Positions 32,772 to 43,087 of a stretch of DNA of 45,528 nucleotides are shown piece by piece. The position numbers and the translations under genes are program-made. Source of the DNA: Candidatus Poribacteria bacterium (GTDB lineage: Bacteria; Poribacteria; DTPJ01; WJIO01). Each line of letters starts with the position of its first letter. Position 1 is the stretch's first letter. The notes below the pieces were generated by a model. It worked only from the letters and a program-made list of their open reading frames with translations, was not told where the DNA came from and did no database searches. The DNA lies in contig WJIO01000416.1 in the NCBI GenBank assembly GCA_014730235.1, forward strand, positions 1 through 45,528, written 5' to 3'.

Positions 32772-35549
32772 ATGATTCCGCGTATTTCAAATTACTGGGC
32801 AATGCTGCTTTTGCTGCTTATACCCTATACATATTATCTAACACGAAAAAGCCTTGCTGATCTGCCTAAATGGCGCAACTGGGCAGCTTTTGTTCTGCGT
32901 TCTGTTATCATATTAATATTAACCTTATCTCTGGCCGGATTAAAAATTACATGGAGAAAGCAACAGATTTGTGTTATGTTTCTCGTTGACAGGTCTAGAA
33001 GCGTTGATCCTATGGAAATACAGCGCGCCGAGGAATATATAATAAAAACCAGTGAATCTATGACCGAAGATGACATGATAGGCGTTATTACCTTTGCCGG
33101 GGAGCCGAATATACAGATTCCACCTGAAAAAATTTCCAGAGTTCAGATAGGAGAACTGGAAGACCCATATAAACCTGAGTATACAAATCTATCGTCAGCT
33201 ATAAAAACTTCTGCCTATGTAATGCCCGGGGCAAGTCAAAAGAAGATTGTTATAATGTCTGACGGAAACGAAAATGTTGACAAGTCTATAAAACAGGCAA
33301 GAATAGCAAGAACCGGGGATATACAGATTTACTCTCTGCCTATGAAAACAGCCGTTCAGGATAAACCTGAGGTTATGGTTGAAAGCCTTATGGGGCCCGA
33401 CTCTATAGCATCGGGTCAGGTTTTCAGTCTGGATGCGGTAATCCGAAGCAATATAGATGCTAAGGCTGTCGTTAAACTCCTTAAAGACAAAAATTACGTG
33501 GATGAAAGGCGGGTTGACCTATCCCGGAATAAAAAGCATGTGGTGGAGTTTTCCCAGTATCTGGAAACTCAGGGTACTCATATATATGAAGTATATATTA
33601 CCCCTTCAGATGATACATTACAGGAGAATAACGAGGGTAAGGCTCTGGTGTTAGTGACCGGGCGACCGGGATTGCTTTACATAGCTGGGGATAATCTAAA
33701 TCGCGACTATCTCCGGGAAGTTTTGGTAAATCAGGGATTTGAAATCCGGGATGGCTCTGTTCCCATCTCCCTGGATCAGATGCGGGAATACGGCGCAGTG
33801 ATTCTTAATGACGTACCTGCGTCAGAATTTTCAGATCAGAAGATGAAGGTATTGGAAAGCTACGTCCATGACATGACCGGTGGGCTTATCATGGTGGGGG
33901 GAGAGGATAGCTTTGGAATCGGTGGTTACAGTGAAACGCCGGTTGAAAAGGCTTTGCCAGTAAAAGTTATTCCGGAGCAGGAGAAGCGATCATTATCCAT
34001 TGTTTTAGGTATTGACAGCTCCGGAAGTATGGCCGAACCCAGCGGCGGCTATCGGAAGATAAGTCTGGCCAAAGAAGCCGCCATCGCTGTTGTCGATTTT
34101 CTCAAAGAAGAAGACCAGCTTGGTATTGTGGCCTTTGATGCAAAGGTAAAACCTGTGGTTAGGTTGGGTAAGGTTGAATCCAAGGCTTTTATTGAGGACA
34201 GCATTGCCGCCATCCAGCCCGGTGGAGGAACAAATATATATCCAGCCCTCAGGACAGCTTATAACTGGTTTCAGAATACGGATACTCAACTAAAGCACAT
34301 GGTGCTGGTTTCCGACGGAAAATCCCAGCAACAGCAGGATCCTTTTCCCCTAGCTTTGCAGATGGCCCGGGATAACATAACCCTTTCTACTGTAGCAATC
34401 GGCCAAAACGCCGACATCGAGACTATGCGGGAACTGGCCCGCATCGGTCAAGGCAGATTTTACCAGACCAACCAGGCCGGAGATCTGCCGCGGATATTCA
34501 TCCGGGAGACTTTCGAGGCCTCCGAGTTTATCAACGAAGGTCTGTTTACGCCGGTAAAAACTCAGGACAGTCCGGTTATTAGCGGCGTTGATGTGGAATC
34601 CATGCCCTCCATTTACGGCTACATGGGAACATCGGCAAAGGACGGAGCTTCGGTGATTATCTCCACAGAGACCGGCGATCCTCTTCTTGCTGCGTGGCAG
34701 TATGGTCTTGGACGTTCTGTGGCCTTTACATCTGATACCAGGGCCCGATGGGCGGCAAATATGCTCATGTGGGAGGATTACGCAAAATTCTGGTCTCAGG
34801 TAATCAACTGGTGTGTTTCTGAAAACGCCGGAGATTTCCAGATTTCAGTCGGCATGTCCGAAGATGAGGGAACAATAACCGTTGACGCAGTGGATTCGCA
34901 AGGACAATTCAGGAATTTTCTGGATTTCCAGGCCCGGGTGGTGCTGCCTGATTTTACAAGTTCTGAAATTTCCCTGGAGCAGATTGGCTCAGGCCGATAC
35001 CAGGCCAGCTTTTCAACCCGGCAGACTGGAACTTATATCATAACCATCTCGGAAATCAGAGAAGGAAAACCCATTGCTTCCCGGACTATTGGCCTGGTTG
35101 CAGCATATTCATCGGAATACAGCGATCTGGAAGTCAACACTGCTCTTCTACAAGAACTTTCCAATATCACCGGTGGAAAATTCAATCCCGAACCTTCAGA
35201 ACTGGTTATTAGAGGTGAAGCCAAGACCTGGGGAATGAGGGAATTATGGCGAATATTGGCGCTTATCTCTCTGCCCTTGTTCCTGATAGACGTGGCCTTA
35301 CGTCGTATAACTATATCAAGACAGCAGATTCAGGAACTAAAACAAAAGCTGATGCCCCAACCCGCCAAAGAAGCACCGGTCACAGCAACATTAACTCAAC
35401 TGAAACAGAGTAAAACCGCAGTCTGGCAAAGAGATGAGCCAAAACCTGTCCGGAAAAATACCGTTATAAGTCCATCTAAAGAAGAAGAAAAAGCCCAGTC
35501 TGGATACACCTCACGACTTATGAAGGCCAAAAAACGGGCGGGAAAATAA
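32772..35549 (+). CDS. Membrane protein with two VWA domains and a GATase-like domain
   Basis: The 925-residue product has two N-terminal membrane segments (about 7-22 and 38-58, WAAFVLRSVIILILTLSLAGL). The first VWA domain starts near residue 68 with MIDAS motif DRSRS (from D73). A GATase1-like domain lies at about 290-400 (LLYIAGDNLNRDYLREVL, GGLIMVGGEDSFGIGGY). The second VWA domain has MIDAS DSSGS near 413. A beta-rich region follows, then a third membrane segment (LALISLPLFLIDVAL, about 828-843) and a basic C-terminal tail. BatA/B-like and related VWA proteins of this build use divalent metal for protein-protein contacts. The GATase-like part has no obvious catalytic triad. The function is unknown; a scaffold at the inner membrane is inferred. 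No Shine-Dalgarno site is evident. Confidence 0.85.
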   Translation: MIPRISNYWAMLLLLLIPYTYYLTRKSLADLPKWRNWAAFVLRSVIILILTLSLAGLKITWRKQQICVMFLVDRSRSVDPMEIQRAEEYIIKTSESMTEDDMIGVITFAGEPNIQIPPEKISRVQIGELEDPYKPEYTNLSSAIKTSAYVMPGASQKKIVIMSDGNENVDKSIKQARIARTGDIQIYSLPMKTAVQDKPEVMVESLMGPDSIASGQVFSLDAVIRSNIDAKAVVKLLKDKNYVDERRVDLSRNKKHVVEFSQYLETQGTHIYEVYITPSDDTLQENNEGKALVLVTGRPGLLYIAGDNLNRDYLREVLVNQGFEIRDGSVPISLDQMREYGAVILNDVPASEFSDQKMKVLESYVHDMTGGLIMVGGEDSFGIGGYSETPVEKALPVKVIPEQEKRSLSIVLGIDSSGSMAEPSGGYRKISLAKEAAIAVVDFLKEEDQLGIVAFDAKVKPVVRLGKVESKAFIEDSIAAIQPGGGTNIYPALRTAYNWFQNTDTQLKHMVLVSDGKSQQQQDPFPLALQMARDNITLSTVAIGQNADIETMRELARIGQGRFYQTNQAGDLPRIFIRETFEASEFINEGLFTPVKTQDSPVISGVDVESMPSIYGYMGTSAKDGASVIISTETGDPLLAAWQYGLGRSVAFTSDTRARWAANMLMWEDYAKFWSQVINWCVSENAGDFQISVGMSEDEGTITVDAVDSQGQFRNFLDFQARVVLPDFTSSEISLEQIGSGRYQASFSTRQTGTYIITISEIREGKPIASRTIGLVAAYSSEYSDLEVNTALLQELSNITGGKFNPEPSELVIRGEAKTWGMRELWRILALISLPLFLIDVALRRITISRQQIQELKQKLMPQPAKEAPVTATLTQLKQSKTAVWQRDEPKPVRKNTVISPSKEEEKAQSGYTSRLMKAKKRAGK

Positions 35550-35641
35550 GGTTTTATAGTAAGCAATTTTCAGAAAATATATTCAACTTTTTCCTTAATG
35601 TGCAAAGCCCATTCCCCCGTTATTAACCATACTTTATCCAC

Positions 35642-38600
35642 TTATTCTCCCACAATAATTAGGTTCCCCGGTTGGTTTGTGTAAATCCAATAGCCTTTCC
35701 CCGGGTCTATTGTCTCAAAATCGTTGTTTAATCTGTCGGGATCATATTCCCCCCAGGTTTTGGTGATGGGGTTATAGGCATATATGGTAAAATCCCCTGA
35801 CAGACTGGAGGTAAGTTGGTCTATATCCAGGGGATATGTGGTGTTGCATCCTATGAGGTTCCATCCGGGGTAAAGCGTGATAAATCCAGGAGCTTGATCG
35901 CCCACGGCTTTCAGCATACCGGAACCGTTCATTAATAACCAATAACCATAACCACTCTTTATATTTGTCAGATCGTTCAGGAAGTCTGGCCCGCTGGTTT
36001 CGTATCTAAACCATTTCAGTGTTATTGGATCGTAACCCCATACGGCCTCGCATGTACCGTCTATCCTGGAAAGTAAAGAACTTACGCTGTTTTCAAAGGT
36101 TTCAACAGGTATGGAGATAAGATTCCATCCATCCCGCAGGGGTATCTCTGACGACAGGGCCAGAGTTACAGGAACACTCGCAGAATCTTTGTAATGGACC
36201 TTTAACTGAGTTTCAGAGGGCCTCAGATATGTTCTATCATAAGCCCTGGCATACAGATTATAATTACCGAAGGGATAACCTTCGGTATCCCATATCACTT
36301 CCCAGGGTGGACCGTTGTAATCAACTGCAATGGGCTCTGAGGTCTCAGGTGTATCGGGATAGAATTCTACCTTATGGATACCCATAGAATCAAGGGCATG
36401 AGCTGTTAATACTACCTGACCATGAACTACAGAATCGGCATCTGGTGAACTCATATAAACAGTTGAGGGGTTCATGGAATCTATTTTCTGGGTATAGGAG
36501 TTAATAAGCGACATATCGGAAGGGCCTGGAACTCCGAAAACTGTTTTCGATCCGTTTATGGGAAGGCTCATCTTTATCGTCGCTCCATCCTGGGGGGTAG
36601 CGCTGGAATTTACAGTAACGAAGAAACGCTTGGTAACGCCATGTATTTCATAATCCAGAGGTGAATCCTCTGACTGTTCCGGCAGCGGAGGTGACGGAAC
36701 AGGGCCGCGATACCATAAATTTGAGTTTTCAGGATGAGGGATCATGATGGAAATTTCATCATCAAAGTCAGGATTAAATATTTCGTTATTATCGCCATCA
36801 GCCCAGAGCTTTACTGATGACAGGTCAGAGTTGTCGGCAGTTCCTGTATTTTCGACCACAATGTATTCCAACATATCATTTCCTTCCGTTACTATACCGT
36901 TGCCGTCAAGATCTACATATATATGTTCGCTGATATATTGCTTTCCGTTATATACGTTGTCATTGTTGGCATCAACGTAGCGTTCATCGGGTCTGAAGTG
37001 TTTCATATTTGCTTTTCCTGATACAAGTACATAATCCCCGGATCCGCTGGTAAGATTACCTTGATCCAGCTTTCCGTCAGTGTTTTTATCATATATGATG
37101 GCCTCGTCCTGGTCGTATCTTGAGTTATGAGTGTTTTCTGAAGTTCCGCCGTCTATGTATTTTTCACTGCCAGAAAATTTGTTCAGTGCAGCCTTACCGC
37201 CGGTTATTATCTCACCGGATTCAAGTATTCCATTACTGTTTGAATCCTTTATTATCGCTTCGCCGGATTCGTATAGACCCGAAGCAGAATTATCATCGAG
37301 AAACTTATATTGAGATGGGAATGATTCTATGTCAGCTTTACCTTCCAGGTGTATTATATCGGTATCTTCCAGGAGATTATCAGGAGAACTCCAGCCAATT
37401 TCGGCAATGATGGCCTCACCGGGGGTGTAGATGCCATCGTGATCCGCATCTGTGAATCGATATATGGTTTCCTCAAACCTGTTAAGTTCTACAGCACCGG
37501 GCACAAGCACCTGATCGTCAGGCCCCAGAAGCATATCATCAGTCCTAATAATAGCTTCATTGCTAGTGTATGAACCATCGCTGTCTGTATCCAGAAAGAA
37601 GACATCCGCCCGGAATGTATTTATATCAGCAAAACCTTCTATAATTATTTCATTTTCTTCAACGTTATTATCACCATCATCCAGTGTTACCAACTCACCT
37701 ATATCAAACTGGTCATTTCTATCAGCATCAGAATACCTGTAAGCTGTTCCTGTCATATTTATCAGATCGGCATATCCATTGCTTTCCACCTCTCCGTTTT
37801 CCAGTATATCCGGTGTTTCATTGGAATCAATTATGATGGCTTCACCAATACCAGCAGTGATGGAAAAATCGTAATTCTGGTTGTGGTTGTTGTCTGAATA
37901 CCTTACCAGATCAGGTTTAAGCTGTTTCAGAGTAACCAAACCGGTAATCAGTATTTGATCTGCTGACTCCAAAACCCCTTCAGTGCCAGTATCCACTATA
38001 ACAGCTTCCTGATCATCAGGAACGCTGTTCTGGTTTGAATCGCAGTATTTGTGATTTTCAGAATCAAAAGACTTGAGAAACGGCACAGGGCCTGGCTCGA
38101 TTATTTCACCGGTGTCAATTATATCGTTATCGTTAAAGTCATTAACTCTTAATTCGCCAGGATCTGGTTGGTCGTTTTCATTAGCATCAACATATTTGAC
38201 ATTGGCAAATTCCCTTAAAGATGCTTCACCGGCAACGATAACCTGATCCTGATCCGGTAAAGTTCCTATAGACTGTATAATGTCATCATCGGAGCTATCG
38301 TAAACTATAGCTTCGTTATTCTGGTATAAACCGTCATGGTTGCTGTCCGCCCATTTGTTATTAACAGGCCAATTTTCCATGCAGGCATAACCGGAGGCAA
38401 TCAAGCTGTCAAATCCGGTTCCGTCAAGCTTTCCGGCTTCAATTTGATGGTTTTCTGTCCATATTATAGGTTCATAACCTTCGGAAAGAGATAAGCCATC
38501 ATAAGAACCGGAGTGATTATTATCCACGTATATGTATTCAGTAACGCTATTCAACTGGTTCATGGCTGATTGACCTGCTTCTCCGGGGAGAAGTACGCAA

Positions 38601-41600
38601 TCCCGATTTCTGGAACCGGGGGGTTGATATGTCAATTCACCGGAGTTTGAGTCTCCCAACAGAATATATTCCCCCAAAAAGCTGCCGGATTCATACCAAT
38701 CAAATACCAGTGCTTCATTAATATCGTAAATACCATTCCTGTTGCCATCAACAAATTTTTCGGTACGGCTGAAGCTTAAAAGCTGTAATTGGGAGGGGAT
38801 AATTACTTTGTCTTCACCGGTGCCATCAAGGGAGCCTTCACCAAGAAGTCCATCGGGATAACCGTCAGGGCTACTGTCAATTATCAATCCATCATCTGCG
38901 GAGAACTGGTTATTCCGATCTGAATCCAGATATTTATATGAACTTAAAAGCTGGTCATAGTGATTAAAGGTACTGCATGACCTGATATAGGCTTTATTAT
39001 CGGCTGCTAAACTGGGAAAATGGGGATAGGGAAGGTTATCTATATTATCGTTATCCAAATCTTCACCTTCGTCAACTATATTATTTCTATTCCTATCTTC
39101 GCCAACGGTGTCGGCTTTACCTGCTGTAATAATCTCACCGATGTCCAGCATATTGTTATCATTTTCATCCAGGACCAGAGCTTCATCAGGATCGAATATC
39201 CCGTTATTGCGCTCATCATCGGTAAACATTATCTGGAAAGGGAATGAACGTATACCAGCGCGGCCCGGTGTGATTATGTGATCCAGAGATTCAAGGCTGC
39301 CGGATTCGGATGTAATTATACATTCGCCCATATTATAATAGTGATCATCATCATCATCTATATAACAGACTGGGCCCCAGTTCTGGGTTATGCCTCTATA
39401 CAGATCAGTGGGATAATACTCAAATATTCCATCGTAGACAACTCTATCCGGACTATCCCATCCCGGATGTTCAGGTGTTAAAACGTTATGCAAAACTGTA
39501 TCAGGGTCAACGAGTTCCAGAACACCTAAAATCCCGCTTCTAACACTCCAATCAGGATTTTCGTTGATTACTGGTTGACCGTTATATACCTCATCGCCTA
39601 CAGCAGTCAGGAATTTTTCATGGAATTGGAACAAACGCATATTCGTATGTGAGGCTGGAGCTACCTGTGTACTCCATTTATTTTCGACTGAATAATCAAT
39701 CATACCATGAACTATATCGCCTGAATCCAAGATGAACAGCGGTTCATTATCCTGGATTAATACCTCTCTGTTATCGGGGAAATTGCTTAAGTTTGCGTCA
39801 ATATAGGCATTGGCGAAAGGATGGATTATATCTTCGGGCAGTGGATATATGCTGGCTACACCGGGTAATATTACATGATCAGGGCTGTCCTGCCCGTTTA
39901 ATTGACCAAGATCAAAACGCCAGGGATTTCCACTGTCCTTTATTATGGCTTCATGAAATATTTCACCCCCGGGGATATCATCAACACTATATGCCCAGGA
40001 AAACACAACAATACTGAAAACATATTTATTGACCTGGTAAATTGTGGCATAGTCCTCTGTGGGAGAACCACCTTCGTATATATTTTCAGCTATATACCAT
40101 TCTTTTTCCTGAAACTGATAGATAACAGGATTCTGTGGTACAGAGATAAATTCGTTATCATAAAAGGCCTGGGGTATTATTCCTGCATTTAGATCTGCTT
40201 CCATTTCCGCAATGAATTCTTTACCAAGTTCTAACTCTACAAAATCGCAAATCCGTGAGTTATCATTATCAGCGTCTAAATATTTATACTCCGGTGGAAA
40301 ATTGACCAAGGTACCGGGATTATATGCGACACAGTTTTTAAGAACACCCGATTCATAAGGGTCATATAATATGGCTTCACCATGGGAATAAACTTTATCA
40401 CCGTTACAATCAACGTATCTCTCGCGAGCGTAACCCTGGTTAAATCTTGTTATGTTGGCTGAACCGGATTTGAGAAAATGATCGTTAGTATCCAAAACGC
40501 CCTCAGGTTCAGAATCGATCAACATGGCCTCTTCGGTTTCAAATTGAGAGTTACTGTTGCCATCAAGGTATTTAATTAGATCTGTTGAGATCAGGGAAGC
40601 ATATCCTGGTTTTATGATTTCATCTGAGTCCACCAGATCATTGGTATTCAGGTCTCTCCATATGGCCTCATCTTTATCATATGTACCGTTATGGTTGTTG
40701 TCAATAAACTGCTCATCAAGGAGTTCTTTTGGGCCGACACCAGTTACCATCACCTGATCTGTATCATCAAGGATTGTATTGGAGTTATTATCCCTTATAA
40801 CAGCTTCACAGGTGCTATCGGGTTGGGCTTTACCGTCATAACCAGCATCTCCATCATCTATATAATATAAATTAGTTCCAAGAAGAGGTGTCAACAGGGC
40901 CAGACCGGGACGAAGCACCAGGTCATTATGATCCAGGGCCAGATGCTGTAAACCAATAGTATCATTTATCAGAACTTCATCGCTATCATCAAAGACATCA
41001 GGATCATTTCCGTCTGCGTCATGGTCGGAATCACCCTGAAAGAATCCGTCGCCGTTATGGTCAATATAAACTATGTTATTATCGGGTGTTTTTATGTCCA
41101 TAGAACCTGATATTAATATTTCATCGCCATCATCCAATACGGGAACTTCACCCTGATTATTTATAACAGGTTCACCAGTATCAAAGCCCATGCTACCATC
41201 AGTATCAACAAAAAGGGTTGAGGTATTGTCAGCCAGTGATAATAAACCGGCTTTGCCAGAATCTAAAACTACGTCATCAGAGCTTAAGATATTATCCTGG
41301 CTGAAAATTACCAATTCATCAGGGGAATGAATCTCATCACCATTGTTATCCGAGTAATACTGCCGACTGACATCTCCTGAAATAGGCTGCAAATTACAGA
41401 ATCCGGGTTTAACAATCTCACCGGAATTTAGTGTATAATCGGGACTATTGACCATCAATTCGTCTGTACTATAGTAACCATCATCGTTTATATCCGCCCA
41501 TTTTGTGTTGGCTCCAAAGGATGTAAGAAAGGCCAGGCCAGGTTTTAGAACAGAGTCAGATTCTGAAATTACATCCCAAAGACCGTTATTTCGTATTATA

Positions 41601-42877
41601 CACTCTCCATCCGTATAATTGCCGTTACCATCAGTATCAAAGAAATAATCGGTTGATAGAAAGGGGGTTAGATCGGCTTTACCGGAGTTTATAATCTGGT
41701 CTTCGGATTCCAAAAGGTGATCGGACTGACCGTTGTTTCTTACTATAGCTTCTAATATATCCAGACTTCCGTCGTTATCATTGTCAGAAAAAGATATGCT
41801 GTAAAAGCTTTTCAGGTTTGCTCTACCGGGAATGACTATCTTCCAGTAACTTACCAGATTATCTTCAGATTTGATTATCAACTCACCGGGGGAGTACATG
41901 TAATTACCGTCGTCGTCGGCAAAGACCATATCTTGATCATACAGAAGCTTCAGATCTGCATTACCCGCCCTGTATACTTTATCAACTCCTGAACCGTCCA
42001 GATCTCCCAGCTCCAGTTGACCAGATATGCCTGTATCCAGGATGATTGGCTCATCGGAAATATACCGACCATCACCGTTGAAATCCAGATATTTGACCTG
42101 GGGATTCACAGTTTTCAGGTCAGCATAACCGGAGAGTAAAATTGCATCGTCAGAATCCAGTATATCATCAGTAGAATTGATTATGGCTTCACCATAATGA
42201 TATGTGGCATTTGTTGAATTACCTTCAATACCGTCAGTAAAACGTATGTTTGGTGAAAATGCCGTCATACGGGCCAGGCCGGCTTTGATTATTTCTCCCG
42301 GAAAAAGTTTATCCTGCTGAGTTTCGATGTTTACTATAGCTTCTCCCGGGGTGTATTTTGATGAGCCATCGCTGTCAATATACAGCTCTCCAAAACCACC
42401 GACAGATTTAAAGGACTCAAGACTGCATAGACCGCTTTTTCTGACAAAATCATCTGCATCCAGGATATCGTCCTCTGAATTTATAATGGCTTCACCTGTA
42501 TCAATTGTGGTGTTTCCATCATAGTAACCATTCCCGGTATGGTCTGAATACCAGTCTGTTAAGCCAAACTGCTTCAGGGTATCGGCGGGATTTGATGATG
42601 CAATGCCGTTATGTAATTTTACATCTTCACTAATTCTGCCGGCATCAAAGGTGGGTATGGTGATGTCCAGTACCAGGAGATTTTCATAATTTTCGGGTAT
42701 GGTTACAGGTATATCACCATCAGGTGGAGATACATCAGATTTTGTTACCTCACTGGCAAAAAAGGCATATATACCTGCACCGGTGAAAATGGTGGTTAAG
42801 GCTATAATAATTATGATTTTGAGGTGTTTGTAGCCTTTAAATAAATGATTTTTCGAATATTTATAGCCGCGATTCAT
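35642..42877 (-). CDS. Giant surface protein with about 30 Ca-binding-type loop repeats
   Basis: The 2411-residue product starts at ATG 42877 behind AGAGGT. A basic N-terminus and membrane segment (IIIIIALTTIFTGAGIYAFFA, about residues 21-41) look like an uncleaved anchor or signal. Residues about 105-1990 consist of roughly 30 degenerate repeats of 45-65 residues. Each has an EF-hand-like loop (Y-x-D-x-(D/N)-x-(D/N)-G-x-Y), then GEA(I/L)I, a second acidic segment (DSNGILESGE-like) and a hydrophobic GxAxLxxF. C-terminal parts are an Ig-like domain (about 2130-2230) and two copies of a GWNLIS/GYW domain (about 2245-2411, with LRDGWNLISIPV and GKGYWIYTN). There is no LTTTWG tail. Calcium-stabilised surface fibre or adhesin is the inference. 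The frame is uninterrupted for 7.2 kb. It converges with the VWA gene. Confidence 0.85.
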   Translation of the reverse strand: MNRGYKYSKNHLFKGYKHLKIIIIIALTTIFTGAGIYAFFASEVTKSDVSPPDGDIPVTIPENYENLLVLDITIPTFDAGRISEDVKLHNGIASSNPADTLKQFGLTDWYSDHTGNGYYDGNTTIDTGEAIINSEDDILDADDFVRKSGLCSLESFKSVGGFGELYIDSDGSSKYTPGEAIVNIETQQDKLFPGEIIKAGLARMTAFSPNIRFTDGIEGNSTNATYHYGEAIINSTDDILDSDDAILLSGYADLKTVNPQVKYLDFNGDGRYISDEPIILDTGISGQLELGDLDGSGVDKVYRAGNADLKLLYDQDMVFADDDGNYMYSPGELIIKSEDNLVSYWKIVIPGRANLKSFYSISFSDNDNDGSLDILEAIVRNNGQSDHLLESEDQIINSGKADLTPFLSTDYFFDTDGNGNYTDGECIIRNNGLWDVISESDSVLKPGLAFLTSFGANTKWADINDDGYYSTDELMVNSPDYTLNSGEIVKPGFCNLQPISGDVSRQYYSDNNGDEIHSPDELVIFSQDNILSSDDVVLDSGKAGLLSLADNTSTLFVDTDGSMGFDTGEPVINNQGEVPVLDDGDEILISGSMDIKTPDNNIVYIDHNGDGFFQGDSDHDADGNDPDVFDDSDEVLINDTIGLQHLALDHNDLVLRPGLALLTPLLGTNLYYIDDGDAGYDGKAQPDSTCEAVIRDNNSNTILDDTDQVMVTGVGPKELLDEQFIDNNHNGTYDKDEAIWRDLNTNDLVDSDEIIKPGYASLISTDLIKYLDGNSNSQFETEEAMLIDSEPEGVLDTNDHFLKSGSANITRFNQGYARERYVDCNGDKVYSHGEAILYDPYESGVLKNCVAYNPGTLVNFPPEYKYLDADNDNSRICDFVELELGKEFIAEMEADLNAGIIPQAFYDNEFISVPQNPVIYQFQEKEWYIAENIYEGGSPTEDYATIYQVNKYVFSIVVFSWAYSVDDIPGGEIFHEAIIKDSGNPWRFDLGQLNGQDSPDHVILPGVASIYPLPEDIIHPFANAYIDANLSNFPDNREVLIQDNEPLFILDSGDIVHGMIDYSVENKWSTQVAPASHTNMRLFQFHEKFLTAVGDEVYNGQPVINENPDWSVRSGILGVLELVDPDTVLHNVLTPEHPGWDSPDRVVYDGIFEYYPTDLYRGITQNWGPVCYIDDDDDHYYNMGECIITSESGSLESLDHIITPGRAGIRSFPFQIMFTDDERNNGIFDPDEALVLDENDNNMLDIGEIITAGKADTVGEDRNRNNIVDEGEDLDNDNIDNLPYPHFPSLAADNKAYIRSCSTFNHYDQLLSSYKYLDSDRNNQFSADDGLIIDSSPDGYPDGLLGEGSLDGTGEDKVIIPSQLQLLSFSRTEKFVDGNRNGIYDINEALVFDWYESGSFLGEYILLGDSNSGELTYQPPGSRNRDCVLLPGEAGQSAMNQLNSVTEYIYVDNNHSGSYDGLSLSEGYEPIIWTENHQIEAGKLDGTGFDSLIASGYACMENWPVNNKWADSNHDGLYQNNEAIVYDSSDDDIIQSIGTLPDQDQVIVAGEASLREFANVKYVDANENDQPDPGELRVNDFNDNDIIDTGEIIEPGPVPFLKSFDSENHKYCDSNQNSVPDDQEAVIVDTGTEGVLESADQILITGLVTLKQLKPDLVRYSDNNHNQNYDFSITAGIGEAIIIDSNETPDILENGEVESNGYADLINMTGTAYRYSDADRNDQFDIGELVTLDDGDNNVEENEIIIEGFADINTFRADVFFLDTDSDGSYTSNEAIIRTDDMLLGPDDQVLVPGAVELNRFEETIYRFTDADHDGIYTPGEAIIAEIGWSSPDNLLEDTDIIHLEGKADIESFPSQYKFLDDNSASGLYESGEAIIKDSNSNGILESGEIITGGKAALNKFSGSEKYIDGGTSENTHNSRYDQDEAIIYDKNTDGKLDQGNLTSGSGDYVLVSGKANMKHFRPDERYVDANNDNVYNGKQYISEHIYVDLDGNGIVTEGNDMLEYIVVENTGTADNSDLSSVKLWADGDNNEIFNPDFDDEISIMIPHPENSNLWYRGPVPSPPLPEQSEDSPLDYEIHGVTKRFFVTVNSSATPQDGATIKMSLPINGSKTVFGVPGPSDMSLINSYTQKIDSMNPSTVYMSSPDADSVVHGQVVLTAHALDSMGIHKVEFYPDTPETSEPIAVDYNGPPWEVIWDTEGYPFGNYNLYARAYDRTYLRPSETQLKVHYKDSASVPVTLALSSEIPLRDGWNLISIPVETFENSVSSLLSRIDGTCEAVWGYDPITLKWFRYETSGPDFLNDLTNIKSGYGYWLLMNGSGMLKAVGDQAPGFITLYPGWNLIGCNTTYPLDIDQLTSSLSGDFTIYAYNPITKTWGEYDPDRLNNDFETIDPGKGYWIYTNQPGNLIIVGE

Positions 42878-42973
42878 ATTAAAAAACCTCTGGAAAGATC
42901 TAAGGGTGAAAGTTTTATTTTCTATATTTAAATAAAGATTTTGAAGGTTTTAGTCGCAATAAAAATCCATACG

Positions 42974-43048
42974 CCGTCATTCCTGCAAAAGCAGGAATGA
43001 CAAGCTGAGAGAATTTCCAATTATAACCACACTAAACCCAGAAGAACC
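42974..43048. repeat. Dispersed palindromic element, copy 12 (right half)
   Basis: The short core (GTCATTCCTGC stem, AAAA loop) and a right family 1 arm (TTATAACCACACTAAACCC, then AGAAGAACC) are intact. The left arm is missing or unrecognisable. It lies between two minus-strand genes. Confidence 0.78.
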
Positions 43049-43087
43049 AAAATTTTTTAAGTAATACCAAATTAAACCAAAAAACGG

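Noticed and set aside
35220-35250. KTWG in the VWA protein and KTWG in the giant protein as further copies of the LTTTWG tail
   Set aside because: Both are internal, not near a C-terminus, and lack the LTT context.
36744-42524. Numerous plus-strand open frames antisense to the giant gene
   Set aside because: They mirror the repeats of the 2411-residue protein; low-complexity products, no ribosome binding sites of note, no family resemblance.
4831-43002. Repeated palindromes considered as a CRISPR array
   Set aside because: Copies are spread singly over 38 kb, not regularly spaced, with no spacers or cas genes.
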